Assembly: GCF_035958815.1 (NCBI RefSeq) | Contig: NZ_CP108383.1 | Span: 5,022,001-5,086,000, forward strand | Reading direction: 5' to 3' | Length of the DNA: 64,000 nt | DNA from: Nocardia sp. NBC_01327 | Lineage (GTDB): Bacteria > Actinomycetota > Actinomycetes > Mycobacteriales > Mycobacteriaceae | Shown here: piece by piece, positions 15,759 to 24,429 of the stretch | Position numbering within the stretch: the first letter of the stretch is position 1 | How the letters are laid out: each line of letters opens with the position of its first letter | Made by a program: the position numbers and the translations under genes | The notes under the pieces: model-generated | What the model saw: only the letters and a program-made list of their open reading frames with translations | The model's database searches: none | What the model was told of the DNA's origin: nothing

Positions 15759-17912
15759 GTGAAACCCTTGATGACGAGTGCCTTCGACCTGCCCGACCGT
15801 CTGGCCGCCAAGGCCGACCCGGCATTGATCGCCGATGACGAGCGGCACTTCGCGGCGATCGGGACGAGTCTGGAGCAGTCCATCGCGGACCTGTCCGCTC
15901 GCCTCGACGCCGTGCGCAAGGCGCCTGTTTCCCTGGGTCAGGAGGCGGTGGAGCGGGACCAGGAGGTCCGACAGCTGACCGCCCGGCTGCGTGCCCTGAG
16001 CCGCTTCGGACTGGACCTGTGCCTCGGCCATATCGTCCGCGCGGACGATCCTGAACCGGTGTACGTGGGCCGGCTCGGCCTGACCGACAGCGCGGGTGAG
16101 CGATTGCTGGTGGACTGGCGTTCTCCGGCCGCCGAGCCGTTCTTCGGAGCGACACACGGCAATCCGATGGGTCTGGTACGCCGCCGCAGGTATCGCTGGT
16201 CCCTCGGGCGGATCAGCGACTACTGGGACGAGGTCTTCACCGCGGACGGTCTGGAGAGCCGCGCCGCGCTCGATGACCAGTCCGCCTTCATCGCCAGCCT
16301 GGGCAGCAATCGATCGGCCCGGATGCGCGATGTGCTCGGCACCATCCAGGCCGATCAGGACGCCATTGTGCGTGCGGGCTCGCGCGGTGCGCTGGTCGTG
16401 GACGGCGGTCCGGGCACGGGCAAGACCGTGGTCGCCCTGCACCGCACCGCCTATCTGCTCTACTCCGATCCGCGACTCGCGCACCGCCGGGGCGGTGTGC
16501 TGTTCGTCGGTCCGCATCAGCCCTATCTGGCGTATGTCGCCGACGTGCTGCCCAATCTCGGCGAGGAGGGTGTGCAGTCGTGCACCCTGCGCGAACTCGT
16601 CGTCGAGGGTGCGACGGCACGGGCCGAGGCCGATCCGGAGGTGGCACGCCTGAAATCCTCCGCAGATCTGGTGCGCGCGATCGACACCGCGGTCAAGTTC
16701 TACGAGGAGCCCCCTGCCAAGGGCATGACGGTCGCGACCGACTGGGCCGATATCTGGCTCAGCGCCGAGGATTGGGCCGAGGCCTTCCGGGCCCCGGACG
16801 CCGGTACGCCGCACAACGAGGCGCACGAGCAGATCTGGCAGGTGCTGCTCGAGATCGTGAAAGACAAGCACGAGGAGGACATTCCGGCCGACGAGCTCTG
16901 GAACTCGCTGCGGCAGAACAAGGAACTGCGCACCGCGCTCAACAACTCCTGGACCTTGATCGAAGCGGCCGATCTGGTCGCGGACCTGTGGTCGGTGCCC
17001 GCCTACCTGCGCAAGTGTGCGCCCTGGCTGAGCCCCGCGGAGGTCCGCACGCTGCAGCGCGCGGATGCCAAGGCCTGGACGGTGTCCGATCTGCCGCTGC
17101 TGGATGCCGCCCGGCAGCGACTCGGTGATCCGGACGCGTCCCGGCGCAAACGGCAGTACGAAGCCACGGTGGCGGTCGAACGCACACGCATGTCCAATGT
17201 CATCGACAACCTGATCGCGTCCGCCGAATACGACGACGGTGAAGGGGTGATGACGATGCTGCGCCAGCAGGACCTCCGTGACAATCTGGTCGACGAGACC
17301 GCACTGCCCACCACCGACCCGGACCTGCTCGCCGGTCCCTTCGCCCATATCGTCGTGGACGAGGCGCAGGAGCTGACCGACGCGGAGTGGCAGATGCTGT
17401 TGCTGCGCTGCCCTTCCCGCAGTTTCACCATTGTCGGAGACCGTGCGCAGGCCCGCCACGGCTTCACCGAGTCGTGGCAGGAGCGGCTCGAGCGGGTCGG
17501 CCTCGACCGAATCAGCCTGGCGTCCTTGAGCATCAACTACCGGACGCCGGAGGAGGTGATGGCCGAGGCCGAGCCGGTCATTCGCGCCGCCCTTCCGGAT
17601 GCCAATGTGCCGACCTCGATTCGCAGCAGCGGCCTGCCCGTCGTCCACGCCTCCACCGCGGACCTGGGCACGATCCTGGACGCGTGGCTCACCGAGCACG
17701 ATGAGGGAATCGCCTGTGTCATAGGCGATCCGGCGTTCCCGTCGACCTCTCGCGTCCGGTCACTGACCCCGGAACTGGCCAAGGGACTCGAATTCGACCT
17801 GGTTGTCCTCATCGACCCGCAGGAGTTCGGCGAGGGCATCGAAGGAGCCGTCGACCGCTACGTCGCCATGACCCGGGCGACCCAGCAACTCGTCATTCTC
17901 ACGAGTCCCTGA
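15759..17912 (+). CDS. helR: HelR/HelD-like RNA polymerase recycling motor ATPase
   Basis: The ~717-residue protein has a superfamily 1 (UvrD/Rep-like) ATPase core with no extra nuclease domain. Walker A GGPGTGKT is near residue 216 and Walker B HIVVDEAQELTD near 530; motif IV-like INYRTPEEV and C-terminal AMTRATQQLVIL follow. The long helical N-terminal arm and the central insert between the motor halves fit HelD/HelR, which remove stalled RNA polymerase and, for HelR, displace rifamycins. The GTG start is chosen because AGGAG lies 4 nt upstream. The RAE-like repeat upstream supports the HelR assignment and rifamycin induction. Confidence 0.87.
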   Translation: MKPLMTSAFDLPDRLAAKADPALIADDERHFAAIGTSLEQSIADLSARLDAVRKAPVSLGQEAVERDQEVRQLTARLRALSRFGLDLCLGHIVRADDPEPVYVGRLGLTDSAGERLLVDWRSPAAEPFFGATHGNPMGLVRRRRYRWSLGRISDYWDEVFTADGLESRAALDDQSAFIASLGSNRSARMRDVLGTIQADQDAIVRAGSRGALVVDGGPGTGKTVVALHRTAYLLYSDPRLAHRRGGVLFVGPHQPYLAYVADVLPNLGEEGVQSCTLRELVVEGATARAEADPEVARLKSSADLVRAIDTAVKFYEEPPAKGMTVATDWADIWLSAEDWAEAFRAPDAGTPHNEAHEQIWQVLLEIVKDKHEEDIPADELWNSLRQNKELRTALNNSWTLIEAADLVADLWSVPAYLRKCAPWLSPAEVRTLQRADAKAWTVSDLPLLDAARQRLGDPDASRRKRQYEATVAVERTRMSNVIDNLIASAEYDDGEGVMTMLRQQDLRDNLVDETALPTTDPDLLAGPFAHIVVDEAQELTDAEWQMLLLRCPSRSFTIVGDRAQARHGFTESWQERLERVGLDRISLASLSINYRTPEEVMAEAEPVIRAALPDANVPTSIRSSGLPVVHASTADLGTILDAWLTEHDEGIACVIGDPAFPSTSRVRSLTPELAKGLEFDLVVLIDPQEFGEGIEGAVDRYVAMTRATQQLVILTSP

Positions 17913-17970
17913 CGCCCACACCGGATCTCGCGGCTGTGCGGCGATCGGCGCATCACCGATGAACTGGCGC

Positions 17971-18564
17971 TCAGGCCTTTACGGCGTTCCAGGCCGCCTG
18001 GCCGAGGACCGGTGCGGCGCCGAGCATGTCGAAATCCGCTGAGCGGGCGAGCCAGAGGCGGGCGTATTCGACACAGGGGCCCATCCACAGGGCCTGGCAC
18101 AGTCTGGGGGGCAGCGGTTTGATGCGGCCCTTCTCCACGTGGGGTTGCAGCCAGGCACTCGCCTCGCCGTAGAAGTTCTCGTTCAGTGCGTTGATCATCG
18201 GCCGGGATTCGTCGATGATCTCGTACTCGCGGCAGTGGAACAGGTAGCGGGCCCGCAGCTCGTTGGCGGCGACCCACTCCAGGTGGGTGCGCACGGAGCC
18301 TTCGATACCGCCGCGGGCGGTCGAATTGCCGTGCAGGGCAGCGAGATAGGCATCGAAGTAGTCGCGCAGTGTTTCGATGTACAACTCGGCGGCCACCCCT
18401 TCCTTACTTCCGAAGAAGTGGTAGATGCTGCCCACGCTGGCCCCGGAGGCGCGGTGCAGCACCTCGACCGTGGTACCCGCCACCCCGCTCTTGAGATAGA
18501 CGGTCAGCGCGGCGTCGAGGATGGCGCGCCGGCGCACAACGCCGGCATTCGAGGAAGTGGGCAC
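17971..18564 (-). CDS. TetR-family transcriptional regulator
   Basis: The 197-residue regulator has the N-terminal DNA-binding helices AILDAALTVYLKSGVAGTTV and ASGASVGSIYHFFGSKEGV. The C-terminal ligand domain is of the group found near fatty acid or xenobiotic genes. It is divergent from a polytopic membrane protein gene, with overlapping CTAGAA-N5-TTCTAG palindromes between them, suggesting control of both. Confidence 0.9.
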   Translation of the reverse strand: MPTSSNAGVVRRRAILDAALTVYLKSGVAGTTVEVLHRASGASVGSIYHFFGSKEGVAAELYIETLRDYFDAYLAALHGNSTARGGIEGSVRTHLEWVAANELRARYLFHCREYEIIDESRPMINALNENFYGEASAWLQPHVEKGRIKPLPPRLCQALWMGPCVEYARLWLARSADFDMLGAAPVLGQAAWNAVKA

Positions 18565-18593
18565 CTTCGAACGATACCGAACCGGCCACAGAA

Positions 18594-18623
18594 CTAGAAA
18601 AGCGTTCTAGAATTTCGTTCTAG
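18594..18623. promoter_or_regulatory. Double overlapping palindromic operator
   Basis: Two 17-bp palindromes, CTAGAAAAGCGTTCTAG (18594-18610) and CTAGAATTTCGTTCTAG (18607-18623), share four bases. Together they make a larger near-symmetric site flanked by AA and TT. This fits two TetR dimers bound 13 bp apart in the divergent promoter. Confidence 0.7.
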
Positions 18624-18660
18624 TTTGACCAGAAGGTATGAGCCGGAAGGGCTGTGGCGT

Positions 18661-19584
18661 ATGAGCACGAGTACCAACGACCGCACGACCGAGGGGACGC
18701 GGCGGGCGAATCCGCTCGATGTGGCCCTCGGTATCGCCTGCGTGGTGTGGGTGGTGATGACGCTCTGGTCGGGAATTCAGACCGGCGGCAAGGGCTTACC
18801 GGTGATCCCGCAGACGATCACGTCGCTGGCGCTGGTGGTGGCCGTGTTCGGCCATATGCTCAAGCATCTCGGTGTCAAGCTCGCCGCCGCGTATTTCGTG
18901 ATCGGAACCCTGATCGAGTGGTCCTTCGAACAGGCCAATATCTCGTTCAGCGGCTTCGTCTGGGGCGACCTGCGCTACGGGGATCTGTCGATGATGGGTC
19001 CCCATATCGGGAGTGTGCCCCTGCTGGTCCCGGTAGCGATGGTCGCGCTGCTGTGGCCGGTGTACGTGATCATCAATGTGGTGCTCGACGGGAAGATCGT
19101 GGTGAATCCGCGCTCGCTGCGGCCGTGGCAGGTGGTGTGGCGCTGCGTGCTCTACGGCATGCTGCACGCCTGGCTCGCCTTTCTCACCAACGGTTTCTGC
19201 ACGAAGTTCGGTGTCTACGAATGGGTCGGCAAGTCCAAAGCCCTTGCGCCGCAGGACTCGTTCTTCGGCGACCCGCAACTGCCGATCGGATGGACGGTCT
19301 GGGGGTTCGTCACCACCCTCGTGGTCTCGTTCGTGCTCATCCCCGTGTTCGGCAGGGACACTCTCGTCCGCGCGGAAACCCGTCCGCTCAGCTGGGTCGA
19401 CGCCGCCCCGATCGTGGTCATCGGCTCGTACGCCTTCGCGCTGTTCCTCAACCCGGTGAACAAGTCCGTCGGCAGCGTCATCCTGTTCATGTTCGGATTC
19501 ATCTCGCTGCTGGCCCTGTATCGCTTCGCGGCGGTCCTGGTGGAGCAGAGCCGATCCAGCCGGGAACTCGCGACGGCGCAATAG
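18661..19584 (+). CDS. Polytopic membrane protein, DUF422 (carotenoid biosynthesis)-like
   Basis: The 307-residue protein has about seven hydrophobic segments. The pattern FVIGTLIEWSFEQANISF, then GPHIGSVPLLVPVAM, and later DPQLPIGWTVWGF resembles DUF422/CruF-type membrane proteins; I assign this only tentatively. The ATG start follows GGAAGGG; upstream in-frame starts would extend into the operator region. It faces the TetR regulator across the double palindrome and is probably repressed by it. No other carotenoid gene is adjacent. Confidence 0.55.
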   Translation: MSTSTNDRTTEGTRRANPLDVALGIACVVWVVMTLWSGIQTGGKGLPVIPQTITSLALVVAVFGHMLKHLGVKLAAAYFVIGTLIEWSFEQANISFSGFVWGDLRYGDLSMMGPHIGSVPLLVPVAMVALLWPVYVIINVVLDGKIVVNPRSLRPWQVVWRCVLYGMLHAWLAFLTNGFCTKFGVYEWVGKSKALAPQDSFFGDPQLPIGWTVWGFVTTLVVSFVLIPVFGRDTLVRAETRPLSWVDAAPIVVIGSYAFALFLNPVNKSVGSVILFMFGFISLLALYRFAAVLVEQSRSSRELATAQ

Positions 19585-19640
19585 ACGTCGGCGTGCTGGA
19601 GTGCTGGAAGATCGCAGTGCCCCTGGATGTTTCTCCCGGC

Positions 19641-20039
19641 ATGCAGATCAGTGAAGCGTCCAGGGTCACCGGTGTGAGCGCCCGATCGTTGCGGCACTAC
19701 GAGCAGGAGGGGCTCATCGTCTCCGGCCGGTGCAGCAACGGGTTTCGCGACTACTGCCAGTCCACGATCGACCGGGTGCTCGTCATCCGGTCGCTACTGG
19801 AATCCGGGCTGTCGCTGCGGTTGATCAAGGATGTACTGCCCTATCTCACAGGCGAACCCGATGGCGGCGGGAATGCGGTGTGCGAGGAGTTCCTGCGCGA
19901 GGTGCAGACCTACCGCGATCGGCTCGCCGTACGTGCCGCCGATCTCGCCGCGCAGCAGGCGGCCCTCGACAACTACCTGCGGACGGCCCGCCGCACCGCT
20001 CCTGTGGCCGACGCCACGTTGACCTTGACGCAAGCGTGA
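19641..20039 (+). CDS. MerR-family transcriptional regulator
   Basis: The 132-residue protein has the MerR N-terminus MQISEASRVTGVSARSLRHY followed by EQEGLI, a dimerisation coiled coil around LREVQTYRDRLAVRAADLAA, and no cysteine-rich metal site. It is thus a small-molecule or redox-type sensor. The last codons overlap a MerR-type operator for the quinone oxidoreductase 18 bp downstream, so the regulator probably activates that gene. Confidence 0.9.
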   Translation: MQISEASRVTGVSARSLRHYEQEGLIVSGRCSNGFRDYCQSTIDRVLVIRSLLESGLSLRLIKDVLPYLTGEPDGGGNAVCEEFLREVQTYRDRLAVRAADLAAQQAALDNYLRTARRTAPVADATLTLTQA

Positions 20040-20051
20040 AGGTTTTACGTT
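20019..20051 (+). promoter_or_regulatory. MerR-type promoter with spacer palindrome
   Basis: A -35 box TTGACC (20019-20024) abuts CCTTGACGCAAGCGTGAAGG (20023-20042), a 20-bp palindrome of form CCTTnACGC-AA-GCGTnAAGG. A weak TTTACG/TACGTT -10 follows at about 20044-20051. The palindrome inside an over-long spacer is the classic MerR activation layout. It overlaps the merR 3' end. Confidence 0.72.
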
Positions 20052-20057
20052 CGCCAC

Positions 20058-21074
20058 ATGGGAATCAATGAGCCGCAGCACAATCCGGGCCAGACAGTAC
20101 GTGCGCTGGTCCAGCAGACACACCAGGGACCGAAGGATCTGACCCTCACGACCGACCGGCCGTGTCCCACCCCGGGGCCCGGCGAATACCTCGTCCGCGT
20201 GGTCGCCGCCGGGGTCAACTTCGCGGATGTCATGCAGACCCATGGAACCTATGACGGGGGACCGCAGGCGCCCTATGTCGCCGGGTTCGAAGCCGCGGGC
20301 GAGATCGTGGCTGCCGGTCCGGGTATCGAGACGCCGCTTCCGGTCGGCACCCACATTGTCGGAACCGGTTCGGGCGCTTTCGCGCAGTACATGCTCATGC
20401 CCGCCGCCGGTGTGCTCCCCGTGCCCGCCGGCTGGAGCGATGCCCAGGCGCTCGGCCTGGTGCTGAACTGGGCAACGGCGCTGGCCGCGCTGAAACCGCT
20501 GGGCGAGATCAAGACCGGTGAGGTGGTGCTGGTGTACGCGGCAGCCGGAGGTGTGGGCCAGGCCGCCGTCCGCCTCGCCCGCCACTACGGCGCCCGGGTG
20601 ATCGCCACGGCGTCACCGGCCAAGCACGCCACTGTCCGAGCGCTCGGCGCCGACGAGGTCCTGGACAGTACGCGCCCCGATCTCGCCGCGGAGATCCTCC
20701 GGCTGACCGGTGGGGTCGACCTGGTCCTGGAATCGGTGGGCCAGGCCACCTTCGAGACCAGTCTGTCGGTGACCACTCCGGTCACCGGAAGGATCGTGGT
20801 ATTCGGTGCCGCATCGGGCCACGCCACCCTGACCACCCGCGATCTCATCTTCCGCCACCGCGTCCAGATCAAGGGCCTGCACATCAGTGCGCTGGCGGTC
20901 GCCGCGCCGGGTCTCTACCAGTCGCTACTGGTCGAGCTCGAATCACTCATCGCCGAGGGCGTGTATGCGCCCGGAGCTCCTCAGGTTCACGCCCTGGCCG
21001 AGGGGCCGGAGGTGCTGCGGCAGCTCGAGACCGGCCGGACCAGCGGCAAGCACGCCCTCGATCCCTGGCGCTAG
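20058..21074 (+). CDS. NADPH:quinone oxidoreductase (zinc-independent MDR)
   Basis: The 338-residue medium-chain dehydrogenase-like protein has N-terminal GroES-like fold strands VVAAGVNFADVMQTHG, the nucleotide-binding motif VYAAAGGVGQAAVRLA near residue 165, and no zinc-ligand cysteines, as in QOR/zeta-crystallin enzymes. It should reduce quinones or enone substrates with NADPH in the cytoplasm. Control by the upstream MerR is suggested by the palindromic spacer promoter. Confidence 0.9.
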   Translation: MGINEPQHNPGQTVRALVQQTHQGPKDLTLTTDRPCPTPGPGEYLVRVVAAGVNFADVMQTHGTYDGGPQAPYVAGFEAAGEIVAAGPGIETPLPVGTHIVGTGSGAFAQYMLMPAAGVLPVPAGWSDAQALGLVLNWATALAALKPLGEIKTGEVVLVYAAAGGVGQAAVRLARHYGARVIATASPAKHATVRALGADEVLDSTRPDLAAEILRLTGGVDLVLESVGQATFETSLSVTTPVTGRIVVFGAASGHATLTTRDLIFRHRVQIKGLHISALAVAAPGLYQSLLVELESLIAEGVYAPGAPQVHALAEGPEVLRQLETGRTSGKHALDPWR

Positions 21075-21152
21075 ATCCCGAAATGCCGTGTCGCGATGAA
21101 TTCCGGGCCGCCGGGCAGTCTTACCATCGACCCCTACCACCGAGGAGTGCCG

Positions 21153-21725
21153 ATGCGCAGCGTCACCTATTCGATGAATGCTTCGGCCGACGGCTTCATC
21201 GTCGGCCCCGATGGAGGCTTCGGATGGTCGGTCCCCGACCCGGATGTCTTCCGATCCCATATCGACGAAGTCCGCGGGGTGGGCGTCCACCTCCTCGGCC
21301 GCCGCCTCTACGAAACGATGCTCTACTGGGAGACCGCCGAAACCACCCAGACGCTCGACGATGCGGAAAAGGAGTGGGCCGCACTGTGGAACCCGCTCCC
21401 GAAAGTGGTGTTCTCCACGACGCTGACGTCCGTGCAGGGCAATGCCCGTCTCGCCACCGGCACCGTGGCCGAGGAGATCGCCCGGTTGCGGGCCGAACCC
21501 GGTGACGGCGAGATCGCCATCGGCGGCGCGACCCTGGCGGCCGAAGCCGCCGCGGCCGGCCTGATCGACGAGTACCGCGTGCGCCTGCACCCGGTGCTCG
21601 TCGGTGGCGGCATCCCGTTCTTCCCGCACGACGAACGCCAGGTGAGCCTCGAACTCATCGATTCCCATGTCTTCGACTCGAAGGTCACCTACCTGCGCTA
21701 CCGCGTCGTCCGCGAGGCGGAGTAG
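21153..21725 (+). CDS. RibD/dihydrofolate reductase-like protein
   Basis: The 190-residue protein begins MRSVTYSMNASADGFIVGPD and has LLGRRLYETMLYW and IGGATLAAEAAAAGLIDEYR, the pattern of stand-alone RibD C-terminal reductase-like proteins. The substrate is unknown; most of these are not true folate enzymes. The ATG is preceded by GAGGAG; an upstream in-frame ATG is rejected because it lacks a ribosome site. Confidence 0.88.
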   Translation: MRSVTYSMNASADGFIVGPDGGFGWSVPDPDVFRSHIDEVRGVGVHLLGRRLYETMLYWETAETTQTLDDAEKEWAALWNPLPKVVFSTTLTSVQGNARLATGTVAEEIARLRAEPGDGEIAIGGATLAAEAAAAGLIDEYRVRLHPVLVGGGIPFFPHDERQVSLELIDSHVFDSKVTYLRYRVVREAE

Positions 21726-21744
21726 GTTTCGCGCACACTGCGCC

Positions 21745-23001
21745 TCAGAGGCCGAGTTTGGTAACGGCGTTGTCCTCCAAGGGATTTGCGGTGCGGATGT
21801 AGCCGTGCACGGTGCGGGGATTGGACCACCGGCCCTGGCGCATGATCTCGCGATCGCTGGCGCCCCCCAGAGCGGCCTGGGTGGCGAAACCGGCGCGCAG
21901 GGAGTGGCCGGAGAAGAGGTCGGGGTCCAGGCCCGCCCGGGCCGCATAGCGTTTCACGAGTTCGGCGACGGCTCGCCCGGACATGGGGGAGTCGGCCAGC
22001 CCGCCGTGGCGAGAGATGGTGGGGAACAACGGAACTGCCGGATCGGTGAGGGTGGTCCCGGTGAAACCGTGGCAGCGGTGGATATGGGTGTCGGAGGACG
22101 GGTGGCCGGTGACCCAGGCCCGCAGGTCGTTATCGGCGAAGTGGGCCTCGCGCAGGCGAATCCAGTCGGCGAAGGCGCAGACGGGGCAGGTGTGCGGGCG
22201 TTGACCTCGGGGCAGGACCACCCGCTGCTCGTTGACACCGGTCGGATCGGTTTTGGTGGTGGGAAGGTGGATGAGCAGCAGCGGTTCACCGCTGGCGTGA
22301 TCGGTGTCGACGCGGACATCGGTGATGCACAATCCGGCGATCTCACTGCGGCGCAGGGCTCCTGCGAAACCGACCAGCAGCAGCAGGGTGTCGCGGCGGC
22401 GCGCGGGTTCGGTGGGCCAGCCCGGCGCCGGCAGCTCGGCCAGCAGCTGGTCGAGGGTGTGCAGCAGTACGGGTCGTTTGCGCTTGGGCAGGGTGCGGCG
22501 GGTGCGGCGGATACCGCGCAGCGTCAGCCGGACCACATCGGCGCGGGTGGGGGACGGGAGGCCGTTGGCGGCGTGCACCGCCGCCAGCGCGGCGGACTTG
22601 CGTTCGAGAGTGCCTGCGCTGAAGGCCCATTCGCCGTTCGGCCGCCGCGCGTCGGCAGCGGCGGCCAGGTAGACCGCCACGTCCAGGGCGTCCGCGGGCA
22701 GCGCCTGCCGCCCTTCGGCCAGACACCAGGCGGCCCAGGCGATCCAGTCGGTCCGATACGCGCGCAGCGTATTCGCGGACTGGGACGCCTCGAGATAGCG
22801 GCGCAGCGATCCGGCCTGCTGATCGTCGAACCGTTCCCGAACCAGGTGCAGCGCCGCGGAATCCACCAGCACACTGCGCACGCCGCGCCGCAGTTCGGTG
22901 CGCACCGCCTCGGGCACCGCGATCACGGCGCCGTGCAGGGTGTCCTCGGGCAGGGTGTCGGCGGGCTGTTCGGTGGGCTGCGCTGCACTGCGACCGGACA
23001 T
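21745..23001 (-). CDS. Tyrosine recombinase / solitary integrase
   Basis: The 418-residue protein has an N-terminal SAM-like core-binding domain (SANTLRAYRTDWIAWAAWCL) and a catalytic domain. Catalytic residues are recognisable: Arg in GALRRSEIAGL, H-x-x-R in SGHSLRAGFAT, the second His/Trp position in RQGRWSNP, and Tyr in TVHGYIRTAN. No excisionase, replication gene or adjacent intact tRNA is seen, so it may be a domesticated recombinase or a remnant of a former element. Confidence 0.85.
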   Translation of the reverse strand: MSGRSAAQPTEQPADTLPEDTLHGAVIAVPEAVRTELRRGVRSVLVDSAALHLVRERFDDQQAGSLRRYLEASQSANTLRAYRTDWIAWAAWCLAEGRQALPADALDVAVYLAAAADARRPNGEWAFSAGTLERKSAALAAVHAANGLPSPTRADVVRLTLRGIRRTRRTLPKRKRPVLLHTLDQLLAELPAPGWPTEPARRRDTLLLLVGFAGALRRSEIAGLCITDVRVDTDHASGEPLLLIHLPTTKTDPTGVNEQRVVLPRGQRPHTCPVCAFADWIRLREAHFADNDLRAWVTGHPSSDTHIHRCHGFTGTTLTDPAVPLFPTISRHGGLADSPMSGRAVAELVKRYAARAGLDPDLFSGHSLRAGFATQAALGGASDREIMRQGRWSNPRTVHGYIRTANPLEDNAVTKLGL

Positions 23002-23062
23002 GCGCCCGACCCTACGGCACCGCGCACTCGGTACGCACGCAACAGGAACCAGTCGTGGATGT

Positions 23063-24343
23063 TCATGAGCAGGAGGCGTCCGCTGTCATGGAATCCAGTA
23101 GCTGGAATGTGCCCCGAACTATTGCCAGGCCTTCGAAACCGGCCATCACATCGTCGAAAGCGGTGACGGGGTCGGAAACCATCAAACTGGTCACCAGTGA
23201 CTGGTTGTCCGTGGTGCGAGCCAGATAGTTCAGGGTCAGCACGCCGGGTTCGCTGCCGGGTTTGGACCACACCGTCGGGAATCGCGCACTGTCCAGATCG
23301 AGGCCCTGGTCATCGCGCGTCAAGGCGTGGTCGATCTCGGGCTGATCGAACCGCAGCAGCCCGGCGTAGGCGCGGCAGATATCGGCTGGTGTTGCGAACC
23401 ATTCGATCTCGTCGATATAGCGGGGCTGCGGCGGCCGGGTCCACGAGGAGCCGGCCGGATCGGGCAGTGCCAGCAGTTCCAGCTCCTCGACCACGCCGAG
23501 CCGTTGGTCCTGTGGGGCCGCGAGATACCGCGGTGCGTGGTCGGCGTCGTCGGGCACCTTGCACTGGAAGAGCGCCTTGGTGGTGAGGAACGGTGTGTTC
23601 AGGTCGGGGTTGTGGTGGCCGAGCGCCGCCAGTTGCCGGTGCACGTTGTGGCGGCCCAGGTGATGGATCAGATGGTCGGTGGCGGTGTTGTCGCTGATCG
23701 ACATCATGTGGTCGGCATAGGTGGCCAGGGTCAGCCTTTCACCGGCCGGGCGCAGCTGCAGCGTGCCGGAGGGGAGACTCTTCCACTCCTCGCGGATCGC
23801 CAGCATCTCCTGCCACCCGGCAGTGCCGGTGGCGGTGGCGTGGGCGAGCGCCGCCAGCACGTACAGCTTGAATCCCGACCCGAGCGGGCGCGCGGTATCG
23901 GCGTGCAGGCTGTGGATTACGCGCGGCTGTCCGTCGGCATCGATCCGCGCCGCGGCGAAGGACACCCGCCCGCCCAATTCGGCCAGGCGCGTATCGATCT
24001 CGCCCCAGGAGATCGGCGCCGGTCTGTCCGCCGCCGCGGGAATGAGCCGTGCGGTGTCGATGCGACCTTCGGCATCGACGTGCACGACCAGCAGCCCGGC
24101 CGCCTCACCGGTGATCGTGACCGAGATCGTGTCCGGTCGGGAGCTGCGGATCTCGCTGACCTCCGGCCGGCCGAGGCCGGCGATCGCGGCATTGAATCCG
24201 TCCGAGCCCCCGGCCGCATCCAGCAGAGCGGGAGCTACCCGGTCGCCGATCTCACTGTCCGGCAACGGCACACGAGTTGTCGCCTCCAGCACCCACTCCA
24301 AAGCCGCTGCGGCCGTTCGCTCGGGTGCACGCTTCTCGGACAT
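23063..24343 (-). CDS. Class A beta-lactamase-like serine hydrolase
   Basis: The ~426-residue protein has a ~140-residue N-terminal domain containing ITGEAAGLLVVHVDAEGRID. A penicillin-recognising domain follows with S-x-x-K in LGSGFKLYVL, S-D-N in MMSISDNTATDH and K-P-G in VWSKPGSEPG (KTG position). The N-terminal extension resembles ORF12-type proteins near clavulanate genes. There is no signal peptide, so it is more likely a cytoplasmic esterase or hydrolase than a resistance enzyme. The start ATG (MSEKRAP) follows GGTGGGG. It diverges from an HTH regulator. Confidence 0.78.
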   Translation of the reverse strand: MSEKRAPERTAAAALEWVLEATTRVPLPDSEIGDRVAPALLDAAGGSDGFNAAIAGLGRPEVSEIRSSRPDTISVTITGEAAGLLVVHVDAEGRIDTARLIPAAADRPAPISWGEIDTRLAELGGRVSFAAARIDADGQPRVIHSLHADTARPLGSGFKLYVLAALAHATATGTAGWQEMLAIREEWKSLPSGTLQLRPAGERLTLATYADHMMSISDNTATDHLIHHLGRHNVHRQLAALGHHNPDLNTPFLTTKALFQCKVPDDADHAPRYLAAPQDQRLGVVEELELLALPDPAGSSWTRPPQPRYIDEIEWFATPADICRAYAGLLRFDQPEIDHALTRDDQGLDLDSARFPTVWSKPGSEPGVLTLNYLARTTDNQSLVTSLMVSDPVTAFDDVMAGFEGLAIVRGTFQLLDSMTADASCS

Positions 24344-24370
24344 TTCCCCACCTTCGGCCGGTCGAACATT

Positions 24371-24410
24371 ATCACTATCGATATCAATACTATTATCATA
24401 ATCGATATCA
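24371..24410. promoter_or_regulatory. AT-rich direct repeats in a divergent promoter
   Basis: ATCACTATCGATATCA (24371-24386) and ATCATAATCGATATCA (24395-24410) match at 14 of 16 bases with a 24-bp period, each containing ATCGAT. They form an AT-rich island in very GC-rich DNA between the beta-lactamase-like gene and the HTH regulator, so they are likely operators for that regulator. Confidence 0.6.
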
Positions 24411-24429
24411 TTCGAGTAGTGTTGGGAGC

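Noticed and set aside
18661..19584. AveC-family spirocyclase
   Set aside because: The conserved AveC pattern as I recall it is not present; the motifs are closer to DUF422.
23063..24343. Secreted beta-lactamase conferring resistance
   Set aside because: The serine-hydrolase motifs are present, but no signal peptide is seen and an unrelated N-terminal domain is fused, so resistance is not supported.
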